Shown: positions 1 through 7,337, counted from the first letter of the stretch. The stretch: 16,727 bases of DNA from M0027 sp021713415 (GCA_021713415.1 JAKJJQ010000057.1:1-16727), one strand, 5' to 3'. Numbers and translations: made by a program. Notes: a model not told the origin generated them from the sequence alone.

Positions 1-1
1 G

Positions 2-163
2 AAACATTCACCGGAAATGAAGGAGTTTTACCAACGCTTAAAACTTAAAGGTAAGCCATCTAAAGTTGCATTAGTGGCTATTATGAACAAGTTGATTGCT
101 ATTATCAGTTCTGTAATAAAAAGAAGGGTACCTTGGATGAAAATAAATCAGATTAATGCGTGA
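2..163 (+). CDS. IS110-family transposase, C-terminal part (5' end outside window)
   Basis: The frame is open from the window edge to TGA at 161-163 and gives 53 codons. The peptide reads FYQRLKLKGKPSK-VALVAIMNKL and then a short basic tail (KRRVPW). This matches the end of IS110/IS1111 transposases, whose C-terminal domain closes with a 'GKp-kvAlvAvmRKLl' motif just before the stop. These enzymes are DEDD-type recombinases that move circular intermediates and usually make no target duplication. The catalytic N-terminal part lies outside the window, so I cannot tell whether the element is intact. A 7-bp inverted repeat follows within a few bases of the stop (167-190). The family call rests on a short stretch but the motif is characteristic. 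Confidence 0.75.
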   Translation, partial: KHSPEMKEFYQRLKLKGKPSKVALVAIMNKLIAIISSVIKRRVPWMKINQINA

Positions 164-166
164 CTT

Positions 167-190
167 TTATAACAGATGCTGAGGTTATAA
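167..190. repeat. 7-bp inverted repeat just after the transposase stop
   Basis: TTATAAC (167-173) and GTTATAA (184-190) are exact reverse complements with a 10-nt loop. The repeat starts 4 nt after the transposase stop. There is no T-run after it, so it does not look like an intrinsic terminator. Its place fits a subterminal inverted repeat or end structure of an IS1111/IS110-type element, but the left end is not in the window for comparison. Confidence 0.4.
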
Positions 191-375
191 CGTCAAATAA
201 TAAACTCACACATAAAAGATGATTAAATAAAATACAAATTAAAAATAAAATCTTTTCAAGACGCTATAATTATTTTTGTAAAATGAATAAATTTAAACAT
301 GGCTTCATTGAATAAAAAACAAACAAACCTAAAGTATGATAAAAAAGTTAATTTAAATAAATTTCATAAAAGGCA

Positions 376-404
376 TTGCATCAACCTTAAAAATACGCTA
401 AAAA
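376..404 (+). promoter_or_regulatory. Candidate sigma-70 promoter for topA
   Basis: TTGCAT (376-381) and TAAAAA (399-404) are separated by exactly 17 nt. Transcription would start near 411 and leave a leader of about 36 nt before the topA ATG. The rest of the 283-bp spacer from 164 is very AT-rich. It also holds a lone TATAAT at 265-270 without a good -35 box. No open frame of note was seen in the spacer. In such AT-rich DNA chance matches are common. Confidence 0.4.
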
Positions 405-446
405 ACCACTTAACTTAAAGAGAAATAAGATTGACCTGACAATATT

Positions 447-2765
447 ATGAGTAAAAATTTAGTGATTGTCGAATCACCGGCAAAATCGAAAACCATTGAA
501 AAATACCTAGGCAAAGACTTTGAAGTCCTTGCTTCATATGGCCATGTGAGAGATTTACCATCAAAAGAATCTTCCATTGAACCTGATAATGACTTTCTGA
601 TGCATTATCAAATCATTGAACGAAATGCCCGTCATTTAGATGCAATTAAAAAGGCAGCTAAAAAAGCTGAAACCATTTATCTTGCAACTGACCCGGATCG
701 CGAAGGTGAAGCTATTTCCTGGCATGTCTGTGAAGTATTAAAAGATGCAGGCCTATTAGAAGATAAAACTGTGCAGCGCATCGTTTTTCATGAAATTACT
801 AAAAAAGCAGTCCAAGATGCGATTGAACATCCACGCACTTTATCCAATGAGATGATTAATGCACAACAAGCTCGACGTGCATTAGACTTTTTAGTTGGCT
901 TTAATCTATCACCACTTTTATGGAAAAAAGTTCAGCGTGGTTTGTCCGCCGGTCGCGTACAAAGTCCAGCACTACGTCTGATTGTTGAGCGCGAAATTGA
1001 AATTGATGCATTTATTACTCAAGAATATTGGAGTATTCATGCAAATGTAGCCGCTAAAAACCAACCATTTGATGCACACTTAACTATTTTTAATGGTAAT
1101 AAGCTTGAAAAATTTGATATCGCTGATGAAAATCAAGCAAAAACCGTTGTTGAGGCAATTGATCAAACGGCAGAAGGCAAACTAACGGTTTCTAATGTTG
1201 AGCGAAAACAACGCAAACGTCAACCAGCGCCACCTTTTACCACATCAACTTTACAACAGGAAGCATCACGTAAGCTAGGCTTTAGTACCAAACGCACGAT
1301 GATGGTTGCACAACAGCTTTATGAAGGTATTGACCTAAAAGGTGAAGGCCCTGTTGGTTTGATCACTTATATGCGTACCGACTCAGTTAATCTTTCTAAT
1401 GATGCAATTGATGAAATTCGCCAATATATTACTGATAACTTTAAAAGTACGATGCTCCCAGATAGTCCAAGAGCATTTAAAACAAAATCTAAAAGTGCGC
1501 AAGAGGCGCATGAGGCAATAAGGCCAAGTAGCGTTCTACGCCATCCTGATGAATTAAAATCGCTCTTAAGTGCTGACCAATTAAAATTATACTCATTGAT
1601 CTGGAAACGTACCGTTGCCTGTCAAATGATGCATGCTGTTATTGATACGCTGAGTATTGACCTTAGTGCTAAAGACAAACACATTTTTAGAGCTTCTGGA
1701 TCGACCGTTAAAGAACCCGGCTTTATGGCAGTTTATCAAGAAACCAAAGAAGCTAAAAAAGACTCTGAGGAAATGGATAAGCAAAACCTACCAGATTTAG
1801 TTATTGGTGACTTGGTTGACTTATTAGAGATTATTCCAAAACAACACTTTACTGAGCCACCAGCGCGTTATAGTGAAGCAGGTTTAGTTAAAGCATTAGA
1901 AGAATACGGCATCGGTAGACCTTCAACTTATGTTGCAATTATTTCAACACTACAACAGCGAGGTTATGCTGAAATAAAACAAAAACGTTTTCATCCAACA
2001 GATATTGGACGTATCGTTAATAAATTTTTAGTCGAGTACTTCCCACGTTATATTGATTATGGATTTACAGCAAAACTTGAAGATGCACTCGATGAAGTAT
2101 CCTGTGGTGAAAAAGAATGGATCCCATTAATGCATGACTTTTGGAAACCATTTAAATCTCAAGTTGAAACCATCGATCAGTCTGTTAAAAAAAGTGATGT
2201 TACCCAAGAAGCAATGGATGAAGATTGTCCCAAATGTGGTAGCCAACTAATGATTCGTTTAGGTAAGCGAGGCAGATTTGTAGGTTGTTCAAACTACCCT
2301 GAATGCGATTATACAAGAAACTTGCAAACAGATGGCCAAGAAGATGAAGAGTCGAATGAGCCTGAAGTTGTAGCAGACCGTAAATGCCCTAAATGCCAAC
2401 ATGATTTATTAATTAAACAAGGCCGTTATGGCAAATTTATTGGTTGCTCTAATTACCCGAATTGTAAGCATATGGAACCGTTAGAGAAACCGAAAGATAC
2501 TGGCGTTAATTGTCCTAAATGTAAAACAGGTGTTATTGTTGAGAAAAAGTCCCGTCGCGGCAAAATATTTTATGCGTGCAATGGCTACCCTAAATGTAAA
2601 TACTCCTTATGGTACCCACCACATAATGAAGCTTGCCCTAAGTGCGAATGGCCTATTGTCATTATAAAAACCACCAAAAAGCGTGGTGTGGAAAAACTTT
2701 GCCCACAAGAAGATTGTGACTTTAATGAAGTGCTAGAATCGGCAAAAGAGAAAGAAAAAGAATAA
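447..2765 (+). CDS. topA: DNA topoisomerase I (type IA)
   Basis: TopA relaxes negative supercoils by cutting one strand through a 5'-phosphotyrosine link, balancing gyrase. The 772-residue protein starts with the Toprim fold (NLVIVESPAKSKTIEKYLG, with E9) and the acidic triad in TDPDREGE (D82, D84, E88) that binds Mg2+. The catalytic tyrosine is Y308 in GLITYMRTDS. The C-terminus has four Cys-rich zinc-ribbon units starting near residues 594, 647, 689 and 730, each with a CPKC-type first pair. The length is between the short Gram-positive forms and the 865-residue E. coli enzyme. The ATG at 447 gives the family N-terminus directly, although no good Shine-Dalgarno precedes it. It appears to be transcribed alone from the upstream spacer, with kdsC 83 bp downstream. 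Identification is secure. Confidence 0.98.
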   Translation: MSKNLVIVESPAKSKTIEKYLGKDFEVLASYGHVRDLPSKESSIEPDNDFLMHYQIIERNARHLDAIKKAAKKAETIYLATDPDREGEAISWHVCEVLKDAGLLEDKTVQRIVFHEITKKAVQDAIEHPRTLSNEMINAQQARRALDFLVGFNLSPLLWKKVQRGLSAGRVQSPALRLIVEREIEIDAFITQEYWSIHANVAAKNQPFDAHLTIFNGNKLEKFDIADENQAKTVVEAIDQTAEGKLTVSNVERKQRKRQPAPPFTTSTLQQEASRKLGFSTKRTMMVAQQLYEGIDLKGEGPVGLITYMRTDSVNLSNDAIDEIRQYITDNFKSTMLPDSPRAFKTKSKSAQEAHEAIRPSSVLRHPDELKSLLSADQLKLYSLIWKRTVACQMMHAVIDTLSIDLSAKDKHIFRASGSTVKEPGFMAVYQETKEAKKDSEEMDKQNLPDLVIGDLVDLLEIIPKQHFTEPPARYSEAGLVKALEEYGIGRPSTYVAIISTLQQRGYAEIKQKRFHPTDIGRIVNKFLVEYFPRYIDYGFTAKLEDALDEVSCGEKEWIPLMHDFWKPFKSQVETIDQSVKKSDVTQEAMDEDCPKCGSQLMIRLGKRGRFVGCSNYPECDYTRNLQTDGQEDEESNEPEVVADRKCPKCQHDLLIKQGRYGKFIGCSNYPNCKHMEPLEKPKDTGVNCPKCKTGVIVEKKSRRGKIFYACNGYPKCKYSLWYPPHNEACPKCEWPIVIIKTTKKRGVEKLCPQEDCDFNEVLESAKEKEKE

Positions 2766-2776
2766 TATTTTTCTTT
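2751..2776 (+). terminator. Weak AT-rich hairpin across the topA stop codon
   Basis: AAAGAAAAA (2751-2759) and TTTTTCTTT (2768-2776) form a perfect 9-bp inverted repeat with an 8-nt loop that contains the TAA stop. The U-rich right arm is what a terminator would have, but the stem has only one G-C pair. It may cause weak termination, or it may be chance in a lysine/glutamate-rich, A-rich gene end. Confidence 0.25.
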
Positions 2777-2805
2777 AAAACCATGCTACATCTATATTAA
2801 ATTTA

Positions 2806-2814
2806 TGCTAAAAT
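2806..2814 (+). promoter_or_regulatory. Extended -10 promoter candidate for the kdsC-lptCAB operon
   Basis: TGCTAAAAT is an extended -10 element (TGn followed by TAAAAT at 2809-2814), 34 nt upstream of the kdsC ATG. No clear -35 box is present, which extended -10 promoters can tolerate. It lies in the only gap (2766-2848) between topA and the lpt set, so an operon promoter would be expected here. Confidence 0.35.
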
Positions 2815-2848
2815 AGCACCGTTTAACCACTTAATAATAGCCGTCTAT

Positions 2849-3409
2849 ATGAACAATTCTGACTTATCTGATAAATTAAAGAAAATTAAGCTTATTATTT
2901 ATGATGTTGATGGTGTAATGACTGATGGTCGAATCATTCTAGGCAACCATCCAAATGATGAGTTAAAACACTTTAACGTTAAAGATGGCATTGGTATTAA
3001 ATTACTACAAAAAGTTGGCATTAAACAAGTTATCCTAACAGGCAAGCAAAGCGAACTTGTTGAAAAGCGCTTTTCACATTTGGGTGTTGATGCAATATAT
3101 CAAGGAAAAAGTAATAAAGTTAAAACATTTGAAGAAATTGTCGCATCATTTCAAATCAAACCTGAAGAAATTCTTACAGTTGGTGATGACCTACCTGACT
3201 TAGCCTTAATGATGCGCTCTGGCGTTAGCATTACAGTTAAAAATGCACACCCATGGCTTTATGATTATGTCGATTATATTACTCAGGCTAAAGGAGGCAA
3301 AGGTGCTGTAAGAGAAATCTCAGATATGATCTTATGCGTTTATGATTTGAAAGAAAAAATCATAAAAGACTATATTGAATTTGGTGAGGCTAGAGTTAAT
3401 GTTCTTTAG
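2849..3409 (+). CDS. kdsC: 3-deoxy-D-manno-octulosonate 8-phosphate phosphatase
   Basis: KdsC removes the phosphate from KDO-8-P, giving free KDO for the inner core of lipopolysaccharide in the cytoplasm. The 186-residue protein is a HAD-superfamily phosphatase without a large cap domain and is the usual length (E. coli 188). Motif I is YDVDGVMTDG with nucleophile D19 and acid/base D21. Motif II is the ILTGK segment, and motif IV is the GDDLPDLALM stretch with its metal-binding aspartates. The gene overlaps the revised lptC start by 11 bp, as in other kdsC-lptC-lptA-lptB operons. The usual upstream kdsD (arabinose-5-phosphate isomerase) is not here; topA takes that place. No strong ribosome binding site is seen before the ATG. 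Confidence 0.97.
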   Translation: MNNSDLSDKLKKIKLIIYDVDGVMTDGRIILGNHPNDELKHFNVKDGIGIKLLQKVGIKQVILTGKQSELVEKRFSHLGVDAIYQGKSNKVKTFEEIVASFQIKPEEILTVGDDLPDLALMMRSGVSITVKNAHPWLYDYVDYITQAKGGKGAVREISDMILCVYDLKEKIIKDYIEFGEARVNVL

Positions 3410-3992
3410 TAAACGCTCCGTTGTATCAACACTTGTATTAGCAGCGCTTGTTGGCTTTACCAGTTGGCTTACCATTGAGTCATCTAGCAACTATAGTAGT
3501 AAACAAAAACTACCTGATGATTTTATTGAAAACACTGCCACTGATACAACACTCTACCAAATGAATGAAACAGGCAATCTTCGCTATAAAGCATTTGCAA
3601 CCTTTTTAAAGAAATTTGCAAATGGTAACGTAGATATGACTAAAGTTAATATGACAATGGAGCCTCAAAAGCCAGGTGACTTACCTTGGAATATTGTCTC
3701 TGATCATGGTTATTTATCTGATCAAAACAACAAATTAAAATTATGGGGAAATGTTATTATCACACGCCCTGGAAATGGCAAAAAAAAACCACCATTGAAA
3801 ATTACAACTTCCGTTTTATATGTCTACCCTAATAAAGATTATGCAGAAACTGATAAATTCGTTAAAATGGAGCAAGTTGGCAGCAAAAACGTTATTACCG
3901 GCGTAGGTATGAAAGCGCATATGCACCCTGAAAAAATACAACTACTATCCAAGGTAAAATCATATTATGAAAGCAGCAAAAACGATAATTAA
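3399..3992 (+). CDS. lptC: LPS export protein LptC (inner-membrane/periplasmic bridge)
   Basis: LptC takes lipopolysaccharide from the LptB2FG transporter and hands it to LptA in the periplasm. The protein is 197 residues (E. coli 191). It has a short basic N-terminus (MFFSKR), one membrane anchor at about residues 7-24, and a periplasmic beta-jellyroll region carrying conserved-looking WNIVSDHGYLSD and LKLWGNV stretches. I chose ATG 3399 over an in-frame ATG at 3375. A GGTGAGG ribosome site sits at 3383-3389, 9 nt before 3399, and the later start gives the normal LptC N-terminus. It overlaps kdsC by 11 bp and lptA by 26 bp, which suggests translational coupling. LptC is poorly conserved, so the call rests on topology, size and position as well as sequence. 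Confidence 0.9.
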   Translation: MFFSKRSVVSTLVLAALVGFTSWLTIESSSNYSSKQKLPDDFIENTATDTTLYQMNETGNLRYKAFATFLKKFANGNVDMTKVNMTMEPQKPGDLPWNIVSDHGYLSDQNNKLKLWGNVIITRPGNGKKKPPLKITTSVLYVYPNKDYAETDKFVKMEQVGSKNVITGVGMKAHMHPEKIQLLSKVKSYYESSKNDN

Positions 3993-4713
3993 ATTACTTA
4001 ACATAACGCTGTTATCTTTAGCTCCTTTAACGTTATTCGCCCAAGAGGATCAATCGAGCAACTTTTTTGGTAAGGATGCTGCACAGGATGGCCCAATTAC
4101 AATCTGCAGCGACTCATTACATTACGACCAAGGTAAGAATGTTTTAATTTATGAAGGCAATGTTATTATTATACAAATTAAAGACATTAAACTTTCTTGC
4201 GGCCCTTTAACTAACCACAATCAAACTAAGCAAATATCAAAAGCTTCACTATGGGTCCCACCTTCTAAACAACCTAACTACAACACACTTCAACAAAAAG
4301 AATTAAATATTGCAAAAGCATTATGCAAACAACAAGGCAAATGCCGCTATATGAGTGGACAAAAATTAATTGTCTATTTGGATGAAGCTGGCCAGGCTAA
4401 ACAAATACAAATGCTTGTTAACGACCAAAAATCCAAACTCCCAGTTGCTAAGTATTATTCGTTATCAACTGATAAAAAAAATAAACAAACACCTTCTTAT
4501 GCATACAGTAAAATTATGCAATTTCAACCCAAGCAAAACTTACTTACCCTTGAGAAAAATGCATTTGTGCAGCAAAAACAGAATAGTTTTTCAGGTGAAA
4601 AAATCACTTATAATACTCAAACAGAGGTTGTCAATGTCCCTAAACAAGATTTCCAACGTGCCACAATGATTATCTCCCAAGAAGAAACCAACCAAGTCAA
4701 GGGAGCCAAATAA
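3967..4713 (+). CDS. lptA: Periplasmic LPS carrier LptA (OstA-like)
   Basis: LptA forms the periplasmic protein bridge that carries LPS from LptC to LptD at the outer membrane. A signal peptide is clear: basic start, hydrophobic core, and a likely cut after LFA at residues 25/26. The OstA-type core follows (ITICSDSLHYDQGKNVLIYEGNV, about residues 44-66). This is the pattern in which an unwanted structure is replaced by an 'added' strand-rich jellyroll. The second half (KITYNTQTEVVNV) ends like other LptA proteins. At 248 residues it is longer than E. coli LptA (185). The extra length is partly a basic, Lys/Gln-rich central region that includes CKQQGKC. It overlaps lptC by 26 bp and ends 2 nt before the lptB ATG. 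AAGGT at 3951-3955 is the likely ribosome site. Confidence 0.92.
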   Translation: MKAAKTIIKLLNITLLSLAPLTLFAQEDQSSNFFGKDAAQDGPITICSDSLHYDQGKNVLIYEGNVIIIQIKDIKLSCGPLTNHNQTKQISKASLWVPPSKQPNYNTLQQKELNIAKALCKQQGKCRYMSGQKLIVYLDEAGQAKQIQMLVNDQKSKLPVAKYYSLSTDKKNKQTPSYAYSKIMQFQPKQNLLTLEKNAFVQQKQNSFSGEKITYNTQTEVVNVPKQDFQRATMIISQEETNQVKGAK

Positions 4714-4715
4714 AT

Positions 4716-5471
4716 ATGAACACAACAACCATAAATCAAAATGCAACACACACCCTAAAGGCTGAAGCACTTGCAAAGCGTTATAAAAAACGTTGGGTTG
4801 TCCGTGATGTATCAATTGAAATATCCAGTGGTGAGATCGTTGGCTTACTTGGTCCAAATGGCGCTGGTAAAACAACTTCGTTTTATATGATTGTTGGTTT
4901 AATTCGAGCTAACCGAGGCAATGTTTTTTTAGATGGCAATGATATTACAAGCGCACCAATCCACTGGCGAGCACGCCAAGGTATTGGCTATTTACCTCAG
5001 GAAGCTTCTGTGTTTCGTAAACTAACTGTTGAACAAAACATCATGGCAATTTTAGAAACACGTAAAGAGTTAACTAAAGCTCAACGTAAAAAGCGCCTAG
5101 ATGAATTATTAAATGAATTTAGTCTTGAGCATATTAGGACAAACTTAGGAATGAGTTTATCTGGTGGTGAAAGACGACGCACTGAAATTGCAAGAGCATT
5201 AGCTACCTCTCCTCAATTTATCTTACTTGATGAGCCATTTGCAGGTGTTGACCCTATTTCAGTGATTGATATTAAGAAAAATATCACTTACTTAAAAAAT
5301 AAAGGTATCGGTGTTTTAATTACTGATCATAATGTTAGAGAAACTTTAGATATTTGTGAACGCGCTTATATTGTTAATGCTGGCAGCATTATATCCTCAG
5401 GCACGCCGGAAGATATCTTAAATAATGAACAAGTTAGACGTGTTTATCTGGGTGAACAATTCAGCCTTTAA
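4716..5471 (+). CDS. lptB: LPS export ATP-binding protein LptB
   Basis: LptB is the cytoplasmic ATPase dimer that drives LptFG to extract LPS from the inner membrane. The 251-residue ABC protein shows Walker A GPNGAGKT (46-53), a Q-loop (YLPQEASVFRKLTVEQN) typical of LptB, signature LSGGE (148-152), Walker B LLDEP with D172 and E173, and the H-loop in LITDHNVRETL. The match to E. coli LptB is strong throughout. AAGGGAG (4699-4705) lies inside the lptA end, 10 nt before the ATG, so the two are translated as a unit. The rpoN gene that often follows lptB is absent; outer-membrane protein genes come next. A small TACAT/ATGTA repeat at 5474-5488 before a T-rich run is too weak to call a terminator. 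Confidence 0.98.
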   Translation: MNTTTINQNATHTLKAEALAKRYKKRWVVRDVSIEISSGEIVGLLGPNGAGKTTSFYMIVGLIRANRGNVFLDGNDITSAPIHWRARQGIGYLPQEASVFRKLTVEQNIMAILETRKELTKAQRKKRLDELLNEFSLEHIRTNLGMSLSGGERRRTEIARALATSPQFILLDEPFAGVDPISVIDIKKNITYLKNKGIGVLITDHNVRETLDICERAYIVNAGSIISSGTPEDILNNEQVRRVYLGEQFSL

Positions 5472-5556
5472 ATTACATCATTTATGTAGTCATTTCTATT
5501 TTATTTATTATTAAAAATCAAAAATTCAATTACTTATTTGGCATTTTCACTATTCT

Positions 5557-5601
5557 TATACTACTTTTAAATGGAAAGATTGAAAAACTGTCAAAAGGAG
5601 G
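5557..5601 (+). promoter_or_regulatory. -10 box and strong ribosome binding site for the first OMP gene
   Basis: TATACT (5557-5562) is a good -10 hexamer about 47 nt before the start codon. The nearest -35-like box, TTGGCA at 5538-5543, is only 13 nt away, so the promoter is uncertain. The ribosome site is unusually strong for this window: AAAAGGAGG at 5593-5601, 7 nt before the ATG at 5609. This fits a highly expressed outer-membrane protein. Confidence 0.4.
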
Positions 5602-5608
5602 CAGACTA

Positions 5609-6409
5609 ATGCTAAAAAAAATATCATACCTAGTTATAGCACCTGCATTTCTCATAACAAGCTCACTTGTTTATGCGGACCAAGAAGTCGTTGTTCCTGT
5701 AACATCTTCTTCAGCAGCGGGCACACAAATGGTTAATGACAGTGCTCAATCAGCATCTAGCGCAAAAACTACATCAAGTTCGGCAAATAGTGCTAAAAAT
5801 ATGAACTCTGCCTCTGCAAAGCCAATGCAGCATCAATCGATGTATTACAATTATGGAGAATTACCAAAACCTAAGCGTTATGTTCCTCCGCCATCATTTC
5901 ATCTTATTGTTGGTGGTCAACTTGGTTATGGTTTTTTAAATTCTGATGATGTTAGTGGTTATACAACTGATAATGATGGTAATCTTTTTGGTGGTATTTT
6001 TGTAGGTGGCGATTATATGTGGAATCGACACTTTGCAACAGGACTTCAGATCGGTTACTACTATGGTCATGATTTATTGAAATATCAAGGTAATGGCGGT
6101 CTTGGTGATACTAAAGTAAATGATACAATGGTTATTCCTTTACTAGCAACCGCAAAAGTTTTGCTACCTTGGAACTTTAACGTTTTTATTAAAGGTGGGG
6201 TCGCTTACGTTAATCAAGATATAAATAATAAATCTCATATTAATTATGATGGTGTTTTATCTGGAGGTATTGGCTATAGCTGGCATAATTGGGATTTATT
6301 TGCTGAGTATATGTATGTATTTGGTGATGAAGGCGCATTTGGTGATCAAGCAAAAACTTTACCTGTTAATGCAATAACCTTAGGTTTAAGCTATGCATTC
6401 CCATTTTAA
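5609..6409 (+). CDS. Outer-membrane beta-barrel protein with low-complexity N-terminal linker
   Basis: This is a secreted barrel protein of 266 residues. The signal peptide ends with VYA at residue 23, so the mature form begins DQE. Residues about 30-72 are a Ser/Ala/Asn/Lys-rich, probably disordered stretch, followed by a Pro-rich bridge (PKPKRYVPPP). The rest alternates aromatic and small residues in amphipathic strands (HLIVGGQLGYGF, GIFVGGDYMW, FIKGGVAYV, DLFAEYMYVFG) and ends in LSYAFPF, with the C-terminal Phe used by the BAM complex. Size suggests an eight-stranded OmpA-/Opa-like barrel; no periplasmic peptidoglycan-binding domain is present. The next gene is a paralogue with matching strands. 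No specific function can be assigned. Confidence 0.88.
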   Translation: MLKKISYLVIAPAFLITSSLVYADQEVVVPVTSSSAAGTQMVNDSAQSASSAKTTSSSANSAKNMNSASAKPMQHQSMYYNYGELPKPKRYVPPPSFHLIVGGQLGYGFLNSDDVSGYTTDNDGNLFGGIFVGGDYMWNRHFATGLQIGYYYGHDLLKYQGNGGLGDTKVNDTMVIPLLATAKVLLPWNFNVFIKGGVAYVNQDINNKSHINYDGVLSGGIGYSWHNWDLFAEYMYVFGDEGAFGDQAKTLPVNAITLGLSYAFPF

Positions 6410-6435
6410 TTAAAATGCTTTTTTAAATCTCATTG

Positions 6436-6466
6436 AAAAGCCACTGGATTAACACCAGTGGCTTTT
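6436..6466 (+). terminator. Strong intrinsic terminator after the first OMP gene
   Basis: AAAAGCCACTGG (6436-6447) and CCAGTGGCTTTT (6455-6466) form a perfect 12-bp stem with a 7-nt loop, ending in a T-run. The GC-rich core is conspicuous in this AT-rich DNA. It starts 26 nt after the upstream stop codon and separates the two tandem OMP genes into different transcripts. Confidence 0.92.
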
Positions 6467-6467
6467 G

Positions 6468-6508
6468 TATACTTGAAGCATCAAATTTTGATTAACTAAA
6501 CAAGGAGA
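6468..6508 (+). promoter_or_regulatory. Leader of the second OMP gene: -10 box, 13-bp palindrome, ribosome site
   Basis: TATACT (6468-6473) directly follows the terminator and is the same -10 hexamer as before the first OMP gene; its -35 would fall inside the terminator stem and is poor. ATCAAA-T-TTTGAT (6480-6492) is a perfect palindrome around the expected transcription start and could be an operator. AAGGAGA (6502-6508) is a strong ribosome site 6 nt before the ATG. The pieces are visible; their roles are inferred. Confidence 0.4.
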
Positions 6509-6514
6509 CTTTCA

Positions 6515-7261
6515 ATGTTTAGAACAACTGCCATTGCTTCTGTTTTAATTCTAAGCACAAGTACGCTCGCATTAGCTGATCAAGGAGATGCAATCGTCTC
6601 ACGCAATCAGGCCAGCTTAAACTCATATGACTTATCTCAAAGAAACTTGGATAACGATCAATATTTATATGCACCGAAAAAAACCAAACAACTTTCAGGT
6701 TTTTATATCGGCGCTCAACTCGGTGGTGCAACGCTAAATTCAAATAATTCATCTTTCTCAACAACTACATCAAGTGATATATCTAAAGATAATGGTAATT
6801 TATATACTGGAATTATTGTAGGCTTTAATTATGCGTTAAACGATATGTTTGGCCTAGGTGTAGAGACAGGCTATAACTATGGCTATGAATTAAATAAATT
6901 AAGTGTTTCAGGTAAGTCAGCAGATATCAGTGTTAGCACTGTACCAATATTTTTAACTGGTAGCTTGATGTTTTCTACCGGATTTAACTTATTTGCTAAA
7001 GTCGGTGGAGCTTATGTAAGAGAGTCTAACTCAGGCTTTGATAGTACAACTTTAGCTGTCTCAAATGGTGATGGTACTGCTAATGCCTTTAATTTTGCAT
7101 TTGGCTTAGGCGCTGGCTATTTCATCAATAACTTCAATATCAAAGTTGAGTATGACTATATTGCTGGTAGTAGCAACCCATCAAGTGATAGTGCGACATT
7201 CCCAATTAATGCATTAACATTAGGTGTTACTTATACTTTCCCTAGCGCTATTCAATTCTAA
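6515..7261 (+). CDS. Outer-membrane beta-barrel protein, paralogue of the preceding gene
   Basis: The 248-residue protein has a signal peptide ending ALA at residue 21, with mature start DQG, almost the same as its neighbour (DQE). After a short spacer come amphipathic strands that align with the first protein: GFYIGAQLGG, GNLYTGIIVGFNY, GLGVETGYNYGYEL, FNLFAKVGGAYV, IKVEYDYIAGS and NALTLGVTYTF. It ends PSAIQF. The final Phe is kept, but five residues extend past the TYTFP position where the paralogue stops at FPF. It lacks the long Ser/Ala-rich linker of the first protein. The size fits an eight-stranded barrel. The pair probably arose by tandem duplication. It faces sufD across a 76-bp gap. 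Specific function is unknown. Confidence 0.87.
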   Translation: MFRTTAIASVLILSTSTLALADQGDAIVSRNQASLNSYDLSQRNLDNDQYLYAPKKTKQLSGFYIGAQLGGATLNSNNSSFSTTTSSDISKDNGNLYTGIIVGFNYALNDMFGLGVETGYNYGYELNKLSVSGKSADISVSTVPIFLTGSLMFSTGFNLFAKVGGAYVRESNSGFDSTTLAVSNGDGTANAFNFAFGLGAGYFINNFNIKVEYDYIAGSSNPSSDSATFPINALTLGVTYTFPSAIQF

Positions 7262-7294
7262 TAAACACATAAATAATAATATAAATATATTTTC

Positions 7295-7317
7295 GAGACG
7301 TGATAAATCAACATCTC
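7295..7317. terminator. Imperfect hairpin between convergent OMP and sufD genes
   Basis: GAGA...TCTC outer arms with TGAT/ATCA inner arms form a stem with one bulge and one mismatch, lying in the 76-bp gap between two convergent genes. No good T-run follows on either strand. It is the only candidate terminator I found there, and it is weak. Confidence 0.2.
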
Positions 7318-7337
7318 TACTAACTATTGAATTATTA

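Noticed and set aside
265..270. TATAAT as a promoter in the spacer before topA
   Set aside because: No acceptable -35 box at 16-18 nt; the 376-404 pair is better placed for topA.
3375..3398. Earlier ATG start for lptC
   Set aside because: It adds eight residues before a normal LptC N-terminus; the GGTGAGG site fits ATG 3399.
4370..4875. Small open frames within lptA/lptB on both strands (4370-4669 +, 4591-4875 -)
   Set aside because: They lie fully within well-supported genes in other frames, have no ribosome site and show no recognisable protein features.
5474..5488. TACAT/ATGTA repeat after lptB as a terminator
   Set aside because: A 5-bp AT-rich stem is too weak, and the following T-rich stretch is interrupted.
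5538..5562. TTGGCA/TATACT as a complete sigma-70 promoter before the first OMP gene
   Set aside because: The spacer is only 13 nt, too short for a standard promoter; only the -10 box was kept, at low confidence.
6519..6764. Minus-strand 81-codon frame inside the second OMP gene
   Set aside because: Antisense shadow of a clear OMP gene; no domain or start signal.
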